From: Sphingopyxis sp. | GTDB lineage: Bacteria > Pseudomonadota > Alphaproteobacteria > Sphingomonadales > Sphingomonadaceae | Length of the DNA stretch: 64,000 nt | NCBI RefSeq assembly: GCF_016793825.1 | Contig: NZ_JAEULM010000051.1 | Span: 1-64,000, forward strand | Direction of reading: 5' to 3' | In this document: positions 9,034-17,172 of the stretch, in pieces | How the letters are laid out: each line of letters begins with the position of its first letter | Position numbering within the stretch: the stretch's first letter is position 1 | The notes under the pieces: model-generated | Databases searched by the model: none | Seen by the model: the letters and a program-made list of their open reading frames with translations, nothing else | What the model was told of the DNA's origin: nothing | Program-made: the position numbers and the translations under genes

Positions 9034-9055
9034 CTGTCAGGCAAATGACAATTGC
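9034..9055 (-). promoter_or_regulatory. Shared motif, copy upstream of the CsgG-like gene
   Basis: Top strand reads CTGT-(7 nt)-ATGACAAT-x-GC. The same spaced pattern occurs at 16463-16484 upstream of the Slam-like gene. It ends 67 bp before the start codon. Because an OmpR-type regulator is encoded in the same run, this is a candidate binding site or promoter core. The inner TGTCA and TGACA form an inverted pair in this copy. Confidence 0.4.
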
Positions 9056-9073
9056 CGTTAGGAAGCGTCGATA

Positions 9074-12000
9074 TCAGGGTACGGCAGGCGGCGGAGCCGC
9101 GAATGTCGCAACACCACTGACCGCCAGGCTTCCGTCGTTGATCGAGTAGCCGACCCCGACATGCGATGCTCCCGGCCCGAACAGGGCGCCGCGCACATTG
9201 CTCGAACAACTGGTGGTGCAGCTCGCGGCGGTCGTGCCGCTGATCAGCGCGGCGCCGTCGAACTCGACCTGTCTGCTTCCCAACAGATTGTGGCCGCCGT
9301 TGGCCGGGTTGGCCGCGCCGCCCGCCGTCCGGACTTCCCAGCCATATTGGTCGATGGCGACGGCGAAATCGAAACCGACCTTCTTCGTCGCGAAATCGAT
9401 CGCGAGGTTGCCGGTGAAGGTGCCGGGTTCCAGATTGGCGTCGCGATCGACCGGCCGCGTCTTGCCGATCAACTGATATTCGACTCCGCCGCTGGTCGGC
9501 AACGCCGATGCCTGGGTGCCCGTCACGATCGGATTGCCCGAATTGGGCAGCTTAGGGTCGCTAGTGTTGAAATTATTAGTGTCGAGCCAGCGCGCCCAGC
9601 CGATCACCCCGTTGACGCTGCCGCTTTCCTCGGCGGGTCCGCGATGCTGCGGCAGGACGCCGACCGGCGATCCGTTGCTGCGCGTCCACTGCGTGATCGC
9701 CCCGTTCGCGTCATAAGTGACCTTCGAATTATAATGGGCATCGTTGGTCCGGGCGTAGGTCACGTTGAGCAGATACTGGTTCGTATAGTCGCCGGTCGAG
9801 ACGGTCGGGGCGGGCTGCGCCGCGAAGCCGGCGACACCGATCACCTCATTGGTCGCGCTTCCCAGCTGGACGACATATTCGAGGCCCATTTCCTTGCCCG
9901 AGGGTCCTGCAAGAAAGCCGGTCCAGATCGCCCGGCAACTGGTGGTGCAGGTGCCGCCCGTGCTGGTCACATTGCCGTTCGCGCCGATCGCGTAAAAGGC
10001 GCCGTTTGAGAGCGAAAGCTCGCTCGCCGACAGATCGGCGAGCCCGCCTGCGGTCCGGGCGGTGAAGCGGTCGCTGTTATAGTCGAACACCAGATCGATT
10101 CCGACTTTGGCCTGCGCGCCGAACTGCACCGCCGCGGCGCCGCTGACCAGTGCGCCGGGCGCACCGGCGCCATAGCGCTGCGTCGGACGCGTGCCGCCGA
10201 CGAGCTGATAATCGACGCGGCCCGAAGCCGGCAGGTTGACGGATGGAGTGCCGACGATGAAATGATAGCCCTGGTTATCGGAAAGCGTGACGGGGCTCCG
10301 GCCGCCAGTGCCGGCATTGCGCCCCATATCGAGCGTACCACCCCTCCAGCGCGTCCATTGCAGGACGCCGCTGTCGGTCATTCCGCTGTCGGCGTGCGTC
10401 GCGGTGCCGATCCGGTCGTATCCGCCGAAGCTTCCAATGGTCCGTATGCCGACAATCGCGCCGCTCGCGTCGATTTCATAACCCTGGTTCGCATTGGGGT
10501 TTGCCGTGACCGACAGGTTGATCGGATGGATGGTATTGGCGTCGTATGTCGAACTGAGCCGCGCCTCCGCACTGAGGAGGTTGGCGGTCACGAAGGTCGG
10601 CTCGGGCGCAGGGCCCCCGGAAAGCGTTCCGTTGCCGAACAGCGCGGCGCCGATCAGCGTCTTGGCGTCGCCCAGGTCGTTGCGCGCGGCATAGGTCAGG
10701 CCGAGTTGCTCGCTGTTGCCGGCAAAGGCGCCGTTCGCGTCGAACTGACAATTGGCCGTCTGGCAGTCGGGGCCGGCGACGCCGGGAACGAGGAAGCCGA
10801 AACGGCCGCCGCTGGAGCTGGTGAGGCTGGTCTGGCTCTGCGTCGGGTCCGACATCCCGCCTGCGGTCGCATAGCGGAAGGTCCGGTTGGCTTCGCCGAT
10901 CAGTCCGGGCATGGTGATCGTCGCGTCGAACGCCACCTTGGGCGCGGCGCCCAGCACGATCGCCATATCGCCGTCGAAGCCGCCCGCCGGCAGCGAACCG
11001 TCGATGATCGTCGGCCGCGTCGCGGCCAGCAGGTCATAGCTGATCAGGCCCTGCACCGGCAGCGCGAAGTCCGATGCGACGGGTCGGGTCAGCATGTAAT
11101 GCAGTCCCTGATCGGCGCTGAGTGTAAAGGGATTGGCGCCGGTGTTGACGCCATCGGTCCAGCGGCCGATCAGCATGTCCGCATTGCCCGACGCGTCGGT
11201 GATCGTCGTGCTCCCGTTGGTCCGGGTGACCCCTCCGTGGGTATATTGAACGAGCCCGCCATCACCGGACAGCCCGTAGCTGGTCGCGATCGATCCGCTC
11301 TCGCTTCCCGGGACCGTCTGACCGTTGTTCAGGGTCAGCGTGGTGATGAAGTTGACCACCGGACCCGTCGGACTGAAACCGCCAGCATAGGCGAGCCGGG
11401 GCGGCGGTGCGACGCTGTTATACTGCGGATCGGGGTCCGGATCGACGCCGCCGGTGCCGGCCGAGGCAAAGGCGACTGTGCCCTGAATGCGCTCGGCACT
11501 CTGGAAATTGGGGTTGTCGACCGTCTGATAGGTCATGCCGATCCGGTCCTGCGACCCACCGAAGCCGCCGTAGAAGAGGATCAGGCAATTGCTGCTGTTG
11601 CAGGCGCTGCCGCTGCCGGTCATCTTGCCATTCATGTTGAAGACCGGGTTGATACCGCCGGTATTCACCAAAGCGCCGGTGCTGCGTCCCTCCGACGCGA
11701 AGTCGTAGCGGACGTCGCCGCCATTCTCGGGCATGACGATCGTGCCGTCGAAGCCGTAGCTGAGGTTGGAGGGGCCGAAGCCGATGGTCAGACTGGCGTC
11801 GAAGCTGCCGGGCGCGGCGCGGCCGGAGGCGAATACGGGCTTTGTCGCGGCGAGCACCTCATAGTCGATCGTGCCGGCCGTCGGCAACGGCGCGGCGAGC
11901 GGCGCGGTCACCACCCACGGCACGCCGCCATTGGGGCCGATGTTGACATTGCCGCCGCGAAAGCGCGCGGTGCCGTTGGTATAGCGTCCGACGACCACCG

Positions 12001-15000
12001 ACGCGTCGCCCCCGACATCGGCGACCTGTGCATCGACGTTGGCGAGGTCGCCCGCGTCGGTCAGGGCGCCATTGGCATCGAGTTGGGGCGCTCCCGACGC
12101 GTGTGCGGAGACACCGGCATGGGCGGCATAGGCGCGCGCGCCGGTCACACCGCTCGGGAACCCGCCCGGATAGCCGGGATTGGTGCCAGTGCCGGGCAGT
12201 CCGGCGAACTGGTCGGGATCGGCACCCGTTTCGATATGGGCGAGATAAGCGACCAGGAATTGCAGCGCCGCGCCCGGCAGCCGCTCCTCCAGCACCCCTG
12301 CGCGGTCGAGCGCGGCAAGATAGGTTTCGACCTGTTCCGGCGTCAGCGCCGTATATTCGGACGGCACCCCACCGCCGAGCAGGAAAGCATAATAGGCCTG
12401 CACCGCCTGCAGCCAGTTCGCATAGACCGGCAGCCCGCCATAATCCGCGGCATCGCCGCCACCGGCGAGGAAGGCGTAATAGGCGCCGAAAAAGGCATCG
12501 AGGTCGCCATGCGCCGCAAAGCCGCCCGCCGCATTCAGCGCCGCAAGATAGGCAGCGATCTGCTCCTGCGTCAGCGTCGTATAGCCAGCGGGGAGGCCCC
12601 CGTTCGCCAGATAGGCATAATAAGCGTTCAGCGCCGCGACATAGACGTCATGGACGGGAAGATCCGCATATTGTGCGGGATCGCCGCCGCTCGCCAGATA
12701 GGCGTAGTAAGGGGCGAAAAAGCCATCGAGGTCCGCAAAGGCCGACAAGCCGCCAGCGCCGTTGAGCGCCGCCAGATAGGCGCGGATCTGCGCCGGTGTC
12801 AGCGCGCCATAGCCCGCCGGAAGACCCCCGTTCGCGAGATAGGCGTAATAGGCATTCAGCGCCACGACATAGTTGGCATAAACTGGAAGGCCGCTGAAGC
12901 CGTTCGGGGCACCGCCGCCGGCAAGATGGGCGAAATAGGCATTGAGAAGCGCCGCATTGTTGCCGAGCAGGTCGGCAAGCCGGCCCGAAGCGACGACCGC
13001 GTCGAGATAGGTCTTGAGCGTCGCCAGGCTCTGTGCGTCATAATCCGCCGGCAGGCCGCCACCGGCGAGGAAGGCCGCATAGGCATTCAGCGCCGCCGCG
13101 AAGGCGGGATAGTCGGGCGGCACGGGCAGCCCGGCATATTGATCGGGATTGCCGCCACCCGCGATGAAGGCAAGATAGCCCGCATAGAAATCGGCCCTGT
13201 CGCCGAGGAAAAGCCCGCTGGCCCCCGCCGCGTCGAGCGCGGCGAGATAGGCGCGTATCTGCGCCGGTGTCAGCGCGGTATAGCCCGACGGAATGCCGCC
13301 ATTTTCAAGATAGTCGAAATAGGCCGCCAATGCCTGGGCGTAGCCCGCGAAGATATTGGCGTTCAGGCCAGCGAAGGCGTCGGCCTGTCCGCCGCCCTGC
13401 AGAAAGGCGAGATAGGCGGCAAAGAAATCCGCCCGCTCGCCGAGGAAGCGTTCGAGCGCCCCGGCAGCCTGCAATTGCGCGAGAAACGCCTGTAGCTGCG
13501 CGACGTCCGCACCCTGATAGGCGGACGGGAGCTTGCCTGCCGCGAGCCAGGCGAAATAGGTGTCGAGTTGCCCTGCGTAGCCCGCAAAGACATTGGCGGG
13601 CAGCCCTGCGAAGGCATCGGGCGCGCCGCCGCCGCGCAACCAGTCGAGATAGGCGGAGAAGAAGGCCGCCCGCTCGCCCGCCACCGCGGAGAGCAGACCG
13701 GCGCTCGACAGCGTTTCGAGATAGGTCCGCAGCGTTGCGGCGTCGAGTTCCGCATAACCGCTCGGCAACCGGCCGGCCGCGAGCCAGGCGAAATAGCCGT
13801 CGAGCGCCGCGCGATACTGGCCGGCGAAAGCCAGCCCGCCGTTCGCCAGATAGGCATCGAGCAAGGCCCGATCGCTCGCGCCGAGTTGCTGCGCCAGTCC
13901 GCTGTCGGACAGGAACGCGATGTAGCGGGCGATGGTGTCGGCGCTTGCCTGTGTGAAGTCGTCGGGATTTCCGCCTGCCCGGACGAAAGCGAGATAGGCC
14001 CTGGTCAGATCGACGAAGCGCGCGGTGAACAGGTCGCGATCACCGCCGCCCCGCAGGAAGGCCAGATAGGCCTCCGCCAGCGCGCGATCGCGCGCGCCGA
14101 GCTGGGCCAGTCGGCCGGTCCGGTCGCCATAGGCCAGAAAGGCCTCGATGTTGGCGAGGTCCGCCGCGCCAAAGCTCGACGGCGCCGCGCCCGAACGCAG
14201 CAGATCGAGATAATCGCCGAGGAAGCCCGCATAGGCCGTCAGGAAATCGGCGCGCGAACCGCCTCCCGCCAGCCAGGACAGATAGGCGCGAACAATGTCT
14301 GCCTGCGCCGCCGGGAAGGATTCGCCGCCATAAGCATGGGCAAGGTCGCCGGCCCGGGCGACGAGCAGCGCAAGATCGCCACTCGGGAACGTCTCGATCG
14401 CCGGATTCGCGACCGCCGCATCGATGCGGCGCGCCGCCGCCAATATGTCGCTCGACGCACCCGCCGCCGCCAGCGCATCTCCGAGGGTGACGGGCACGCC
14501 GTTCTGCGCGGCCGCGACGGGCCCGCCGTCCGCCATCGACACCACCGGCGGCGCGTCGGCGCCGGGCGTCGCCTGCGCGCCGTTCGCGACCGTCTGTTCG
14601 GGCCGCCTGCCCGGCGCGAAGGCAAACATCTCGCCCGCCTTGAAGCGCCGCAAGTCGTCGGCGGGGCCAACGCTCACCTGCCCGGACAGGGCATGACCGC
14701 GCCCGGCGCCGTCGGCGGCCACGCTGAAATTGGCCGCCGAACCGCGACCGGCCACCCGCCCTTCGACACCGGCCGGCATCCGGACGACGGTCTCGCCGGC
14801 GCCGCTCGCGACCGTCACGCTTCCCGCATACAGATCGACCGACCCGTCGGCGTTGATCCGATAGTCGGCGGCATCGAGCACCGAAATGGTCGCACCGCCG
14901 TCGAGCCGGATCTGCTTGAGCCCGTCGACCTGGTGCACCCGTTCGCCGACCGACGGCAGGGTATCGCCCTTCGATGAGAAAAGGATGTGCGCGGCCTGGG

Positions 15001-15079
15001 CCGGTATCGCGAGCGACAGACCCGAAACAGTCGCCATCAGCACGGCGCTCAGGCGAATCTTGGGATTGGAAGTCATCAC
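9074..15079 (-). CDS. Giant exported FecR-domain / tandem-repeat / TbpB-like protein
   Basis: 2001 residues. A signal peptide (cleavage near IPAQA|AH, no lipobox) is followed by a FecR-type beta domain (about 40-155), a linker, then a region (about 265-960) with 18 copies of a Y-x-A-[FYW]-L-x-x-G-G-x-P-x-x-[FY] motif. From residue 429 these alternate at about 48 and 30 residues, giving seven units of 76-80 residues. The C-terminal half (about 1000-1996) holds four related beta-rich modules. Each has an LPxxGxxxY / TRP segment, a cysteine pair (1160/1165, 1439/1444, 1711/1715, 1954/1958) and a closing G-x-F-x-G ... G-x-x-x-F segment, like the barrels of TbpB-type Slam substrates. These eight are its only cysteines. 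The gene starts 27 bp after the Slam-like barrel gene, so it is the likely substrate. Surface exposure is inferred. Confidence 0.8.
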   Translation of the reverse strand: MMTSNPKIRLSAVLMATVSGLSLAIPAQAAHILFSSKGDTLPSVGERVHQVDGLKQIRLDGGATISVLDAADYRINADGSVDLYAGSVTVASGAGETVVRMPAGVEGRVAGRGSAANFSVAADGAGRGHALSGQVSVGPADDLRRFKAGEMFAFAPGRRPEQTVANGAQATPGADAPPVVSMADGGPVAAAQNGVPVTLGDALAAAGASSDILAAARRIDAAVANPAIETFPSGDLALLVARAGDLAHAYGGESFPAAQADIVRAYLSWLAGGGSRADFLTAYAGFLGDYLDLLRSGAAPSSFGAADLANIEAFLAYGDRTGRLAQLGARDRALAEAYLAFLRGGGDRDLFTARFVDLTRAYLAFVRAGGNPDDFTQASADTIARYIAFLSDSGLAQQLGASDRALLDAYLANGGLAFAGQYRAALDGYFAWLAAGRLPSGYAELDAATLRTYLETLSSAGLLSAVAGERAAFFSAYLDWLRGGGAPDAFAGLPANVFAGYAGQLDTYFAWLAAGKLPSAYQGADVAQLQAFLAQLQAAGALERFLGERADFFAAYLAFLQGGGQADAFAGLNANIFAGYAQALAAYFDYLENGGIPSGYTALTPAQIRAYLAALDAAGASGLFLGDRADFYAGYLAFIAGGGNPDQYAGLPVPPDYPAFAAALNAYAAFLAGGGLPADYDAQSLATLKTYLDAVVASGRLADLLGNNAALLNAYFAHLAGGGAPNGFSGLPVYANYVVALNAYYAYLANGGLPAGYGALTPAQIRAYLAALNGAGGLSAFADLDGFFAPYYAYLASGGDPAQYADLPVHDVYVAALNAYYAYLANGGLPAGYTTLTQEQIAAYLAALNAAGGFAAHGDLDAFFGAYYAFLAGGGDAADYGGLPVYANWLQAVQAYYAFLLGGGVPSEYTALTPEQVETYLAALDRAGVLEERLPGAALQFLVAYLAHIETGADPDQFAGLPGTGTNPGYPGGFPSGVTGARAYAAHAGVSAHASGAPQLDANGALTDAGDLANVDAQVADVGGDASVVVGRYTNGTARFRGGNVNIGPNGGVPWVVTAPLAAPLPTAGTIDYEVLAATKPVFASGRAAPGSFDASLTIGFGPSNLSYGFDGTIVMPENGGDVRYDFASEGRSTGALVNTGGINPVFNMNGKMTGSGSACNSSNCLILFYGGFGGSQDRIGMTYQTVDNPNFQSAERIQGTVAFASAGTGGVDPDPDPQYNSVAPPPRLAYAGGFSPTGPVVNFITTLTLNNGQTVPGSESGSIATSYGLSGDGGLVQYTHGGVTRTNGSTTITDASGNADMLIGRWTDGVNTGANPFTLSADQGLHYMLTRPVASDFALPVQGLISYDLLAATRPTIIDGSLPAGGFDGDMAIVLGAAPKVAFDATITMPGLIGEANRTFRYATAGGMSDPTQSQTSLTSSSGGRFGFLVPGVAGPDCQTANCQFDANGAFAGNSEQLGLTYAARNDLGDAKTLIGAALFGNGTLSGGPAPEPTFVTANLLSAEARLSSTYDANTIHPINLSVTANPNANQGYEIDASGAIVGIRTIGSFGGYDRIGTATHADSGMTDSGVLQWTRWRGGTLDMGRNAGTGGRSPVTLSDNQGYHFIVGTPSVNLPASGRVDYQLVGGTRPTQRYGAGAPGALVSGAAAVQFGAQAKVGIDLVFDYNSDRFTARTAGGLADLSASELSLSNGAFYAIGANGNVTSTGGTCTTSCRAIWTGFLAGPSGKEMGLEYVVQLGSATNEVIGVAGFAAQPAPTVSTGDYTNQYLLNVTYARTNDAHYNSKVTYDANGAITQWTRSNGSPVGVLPQHRGPAEESGSVNGVIGWARWLDTNNFNTSDPKLPNSGNPIVTGTQASALPTSGGVEYQLIGKTRPVDRDANLEPGTFTGNLAIDFATKKVGFDFAVAIDQYGWEVRTAGGAANPANGGHNLLGSRQVEFDGAALISGTTAASCTTSCSSNVRGALFGPGASHVGVGYSINDGSLAVSGVATFAAPPPAVP
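12200..14287 (-). repeat. Coding repeat array, about 7 units of 76-80 codons
   Basis: In-gene repeats of the 2001-residue protein. Motif copies of the form YYAYLANGG-x-P start at residues 429, 508, 587, 667, 744, 820 and 896, with a second half-motif about 48 residues into each unit (477, 556, 635, 715, 791, 867, 945). Units toward the C-terminal side are the most alike, for example the pair at 744 and 820, which suggests recent duplication there. Confidence 0.8.
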
Positions 15080-15106
15080 ATCATCTCTCCCGGGGAAATC
15101 AGCGGA

Positions 15107-16390
15107 TCAGAATTCGAGGCGAAGGCCGGCCGAGACGGTCCAGCGTTCGTAATCGTAAAGGACGATGTTGCTCCAGTTGCGCGTCCAGGTGGCGCGCGGC
15201 TGGAGGAAGAGCCGGTCGGTCAGCGCGAACTTCACGCCCGCCGTCAGGTCGAGGCGTTCATCCTGGCGCTTCGTCAGGAACAGCACGTCCGGCTGGTCAT
15301 AGCGGCGCAGATCGAACGCCGCGCCGGCGACCAGCGCCAGCCTGGGCGCCACCGGCAGTTCACCACCGATATTCGCGCCCGCGAACCAGTTGGATTCGGC
15401 ATCGCCCGCCCGGCGCCGCACCTCCTCCTTGCCGCCGGTCAGATTGACCGCAACGGCACGGGTGACATAGCCGATGCCCACGGCAAGACGGTCGGCATCG
15501 CGCAGCGGCGCGCCATCATAATCGAACCGGTTCCACTGCGCCGACAGGGTCAGCGCGCGGCCGCGATCGAGCGTCTTGGTATATTGGCCGATGACGCCAT
15601 AGGAGGTGCGATAGCCATTGTGACCGAGCCAGAATCTCTGCACCTGCCCCGACATGGAAACGACATCGCGATTGGCGAAGCTGTGCGCGTAGCCTGCGGT
15701 GCCGGTCAGCGCCGCCTGGTCGAAGACGCGGCTGTCGACATTGTCGCGCCAGTTGCCGAGCACGCTCGCGAACAGCCGATCTTGCCGCCCGATCGCGGTG
15801 ACGCCGGACACGCCGCCCTGGATTTCATAATATTCGTCATCCTGCGCGACCGCCCCCGGGCCGAGCGTGCCGGGGCCCAGAAAGCTGAACAGCGGAATGA
15901 CGATGCTGGTCAGGTCGGTCGCGGCGTTGACGTTGCTGTCGTGCCCGACGCGCGCGTCGAGAAAGCCCGAGACGTCCGACCCGCCCCCGCCGATCTGCTT
16001 GTCGAACTGGCGCACGAAACCGGTGAAGCGCTGCCGCACCGGGTCGGGCAGGCTGGGGTCGTCGACGACCGTCGAGAATTCCTGCCGCGCCGTGTCGATG
16101 TCGCCGGCAAGCGCATAGGCGCGAGCCAGTTCCGCGCGAGCCGGGGCATTGTTGGGCTGCACTGCCAGAACGCGCTGAAGCGCGATCACCGCCTCGCCAT
16201 AATGGCCCGCGTCGAGCGCCGCGATCCCGAGCTGATAGTCGAAATCGGGATCGCCGGCCCGCTGGCCGACCTGTGCGGCCAGCGCGTCATAGCTGGCAGT
16301 TGCCGACGCCTGCTGCGCCGCGGCAGCTTGCAACGGCATCATTGCTCCCAGCGCAAGTACCGTCAGGCTGGTCAATAATCGCGTCGTCAT
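15107..16390 (-). CDS. Slam/DUF560-type outer-membrane barrel with N-terminal TPRs
   Basis: 427 residues. Signal peptide (cleavage near QAAAA|QQ), then TPR helices (about 40-115; GIAALDAGHYGEAVIALQRV and ARAYALAGDIDTARQEF), then a predicted beta-barrel of about 280 residues with alternating amphipathic strands, ending in LRLEF with the C-terminal Phe typical of outer-membrane proteins. This is the architecture of Slam (surface lipoprotein assembly modifier), the core of type XI secretion, which moves TbpB-like proteins to the surface. The next gene encodes a giant protein with TbpB-like modules, which supports a translocator-substrate pair. Start chosen at the ATG before the signal peptide; the frame is open 30 codons further. 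Confidence 0.8.
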   Translation of the reverse strand: MTTRLLTSLTVLALGAMMPLQAAAAQQASATASYDALAAQVGQRAGDPDFDYQLGIAALDAGHYGEAVIALQRVLAVQPNNAPARAELARAYALAGDIDTARQEFSTVVDDPSLPDPVRQRFTGFVRQFDKQIGGGGSDVSGFLDARVGHDSNVNAATDLTSIVIPLFSFLGPGTLGPGAVAQDDEYYEIQGGVSGVTAIGRQDRLFASVLGNWRDNVDSRVFDQAALTGTAGYAHSFANRDVVSMSGQVQRFWLGHNGYRTSYGVIGQYTKTLDRGRALTLSAQWNRFDYDGAPLRDADRLAVGIGYVTRAVAVNLTGGKEEVRRRAGDAESNWFAGANIGGELPVAPRLALVAGAAFDLRRYDQPDVLFLTKRQDERLDLTAGVKFALTDRLFLQPRATWTRNWSNIVLYDYERWTVSAGLRLEF

Positions 16391-16462
16391 GGCCCCATCC
16401 ATCCATCGTTTCGGTGAGGACCGACCTATGGCGACGCCGGCCGCCCTGTCCGCTGACGAAGC

Positions 16463-16484
16463 CTGTAGGAATGATGACAATCGC
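16463..16484 (-). promoter_or_regulatory. Shared motif, copy upstream of the Slam-like gene
   Basis: Top strand CTGT-(7 nt)-ATGACAAT-x-GC, matching 15 of 22 positions of 9034-9055, and ending 73 bp before the start codon. On the coding strand it contributes TTGTCA preceded by CTGTCA, a direct repeat with about 10-bp period like sites of OmpR-family regulators. The rest of the 513-bp gap up to 16903 shows no convincing gene. Confidence 0.4.
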
Positions 16485-16903
16485 TGACAGGTGAGGCGAT
16501 GCCGAGACAGCGGCTACCCGCCGTGCACATCCCGGACGGTTACAACCGGGTCGGAATGGAGCGACAGCGACATGCGCGTGTCCAGGCACCGACGACGAAC
16601 GGCATCATCGCAGCGCCGTTGCTTTGGATTAATCACGACGAACCGAAAAGCATGTGCACGGTCAGATTCGTCCACCGCAAGGAGTTAAATGTCCGCTCTC
16701 AGATTCCCTTGCCCTCATCCGAGCAGCCGGAAGCAGGCGCATAACTGTCACCCCGGCGTGCGCAAACACTACAAAATCGGCAATCGGATGCGGGCCTGGG
16801 AGCGCGCAGCCTCGCAATGTGGTCATCCCCAGTTCTGGGTATGGCAGAGCGCAAACTAAACACCGATGATGTCGGATATTCACTCAGCCGAGAGGAGGAG
16901 CAC

Positions 16904-17155
16904 ATGAGACCGATCTGGATTTTCACCGCGATTGCGACGGCCAGCCTGAGCGCATGCGGGTCGCCCGAGCCGCGAAGCGAGTTGTTTTTTGCCGAGCATC
17001 TTGATGAAGCGAAGCGCGTCGTTGAAGGTTGTCGTGATGGTTCAGTCCGCGGCGAGGAATGCCACAACGCCGAGCGTGCCCTTACGCGAGCCAAGGCCAA
17101 GGAACGCTCGGAGAGGATTTTCGGCGACGGAAAGGCCTATACCCCGATAAAATAG
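16904..17155 (+). CDS. EexN-type entry exclusion lipoprotein
   Basis: 83 residues with a lipoprotein signal (lipobox SLSAC, about residues 14-18) and a strong AGAGGAGGAG ribosome site before the ATG. The mature part has the EexN pattern: FFAEHLDEAKRVVEGCRDGS followed by ECHNAERALTRAKAKE, that is, a repeated Cys pair and a short amphipathic helix. EexN proteins block redundant conjugative transfer into cells already carrying the element, and are normally found among mating-pair genes; here none are nearby, so this looks like an orphan of a larger conjugation region. Confidence 0.72.
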   Translation: MRPIWIFTAIATASLSACGSPEPRSELFFAEHLDEAKRVVEGCRDGSVRGEECHNAERALTRAKAKERSERIFGDGKAYTPIK

Positions 17156-17172
17156 GCGTGGCACCCCGGCAG

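Noticed and set aside
10262-13495. 1077-codon open frame on the plus strand opposite the giant exported protein
   Set aside because: Mirror frame of a GC-rich repeat-coding gene; its translation is Arg/Gly/Ile-rich with no domain, while the minus frame has a signal peptide, FecR domain and repeats.
12200-14287. Regularly spaced repeats considered as a CRISPR array
   Set aside because: Repeats are in-frame, about 230 bp apart and diverged at silent positions; no short conserved direct repeat with unique spacers.
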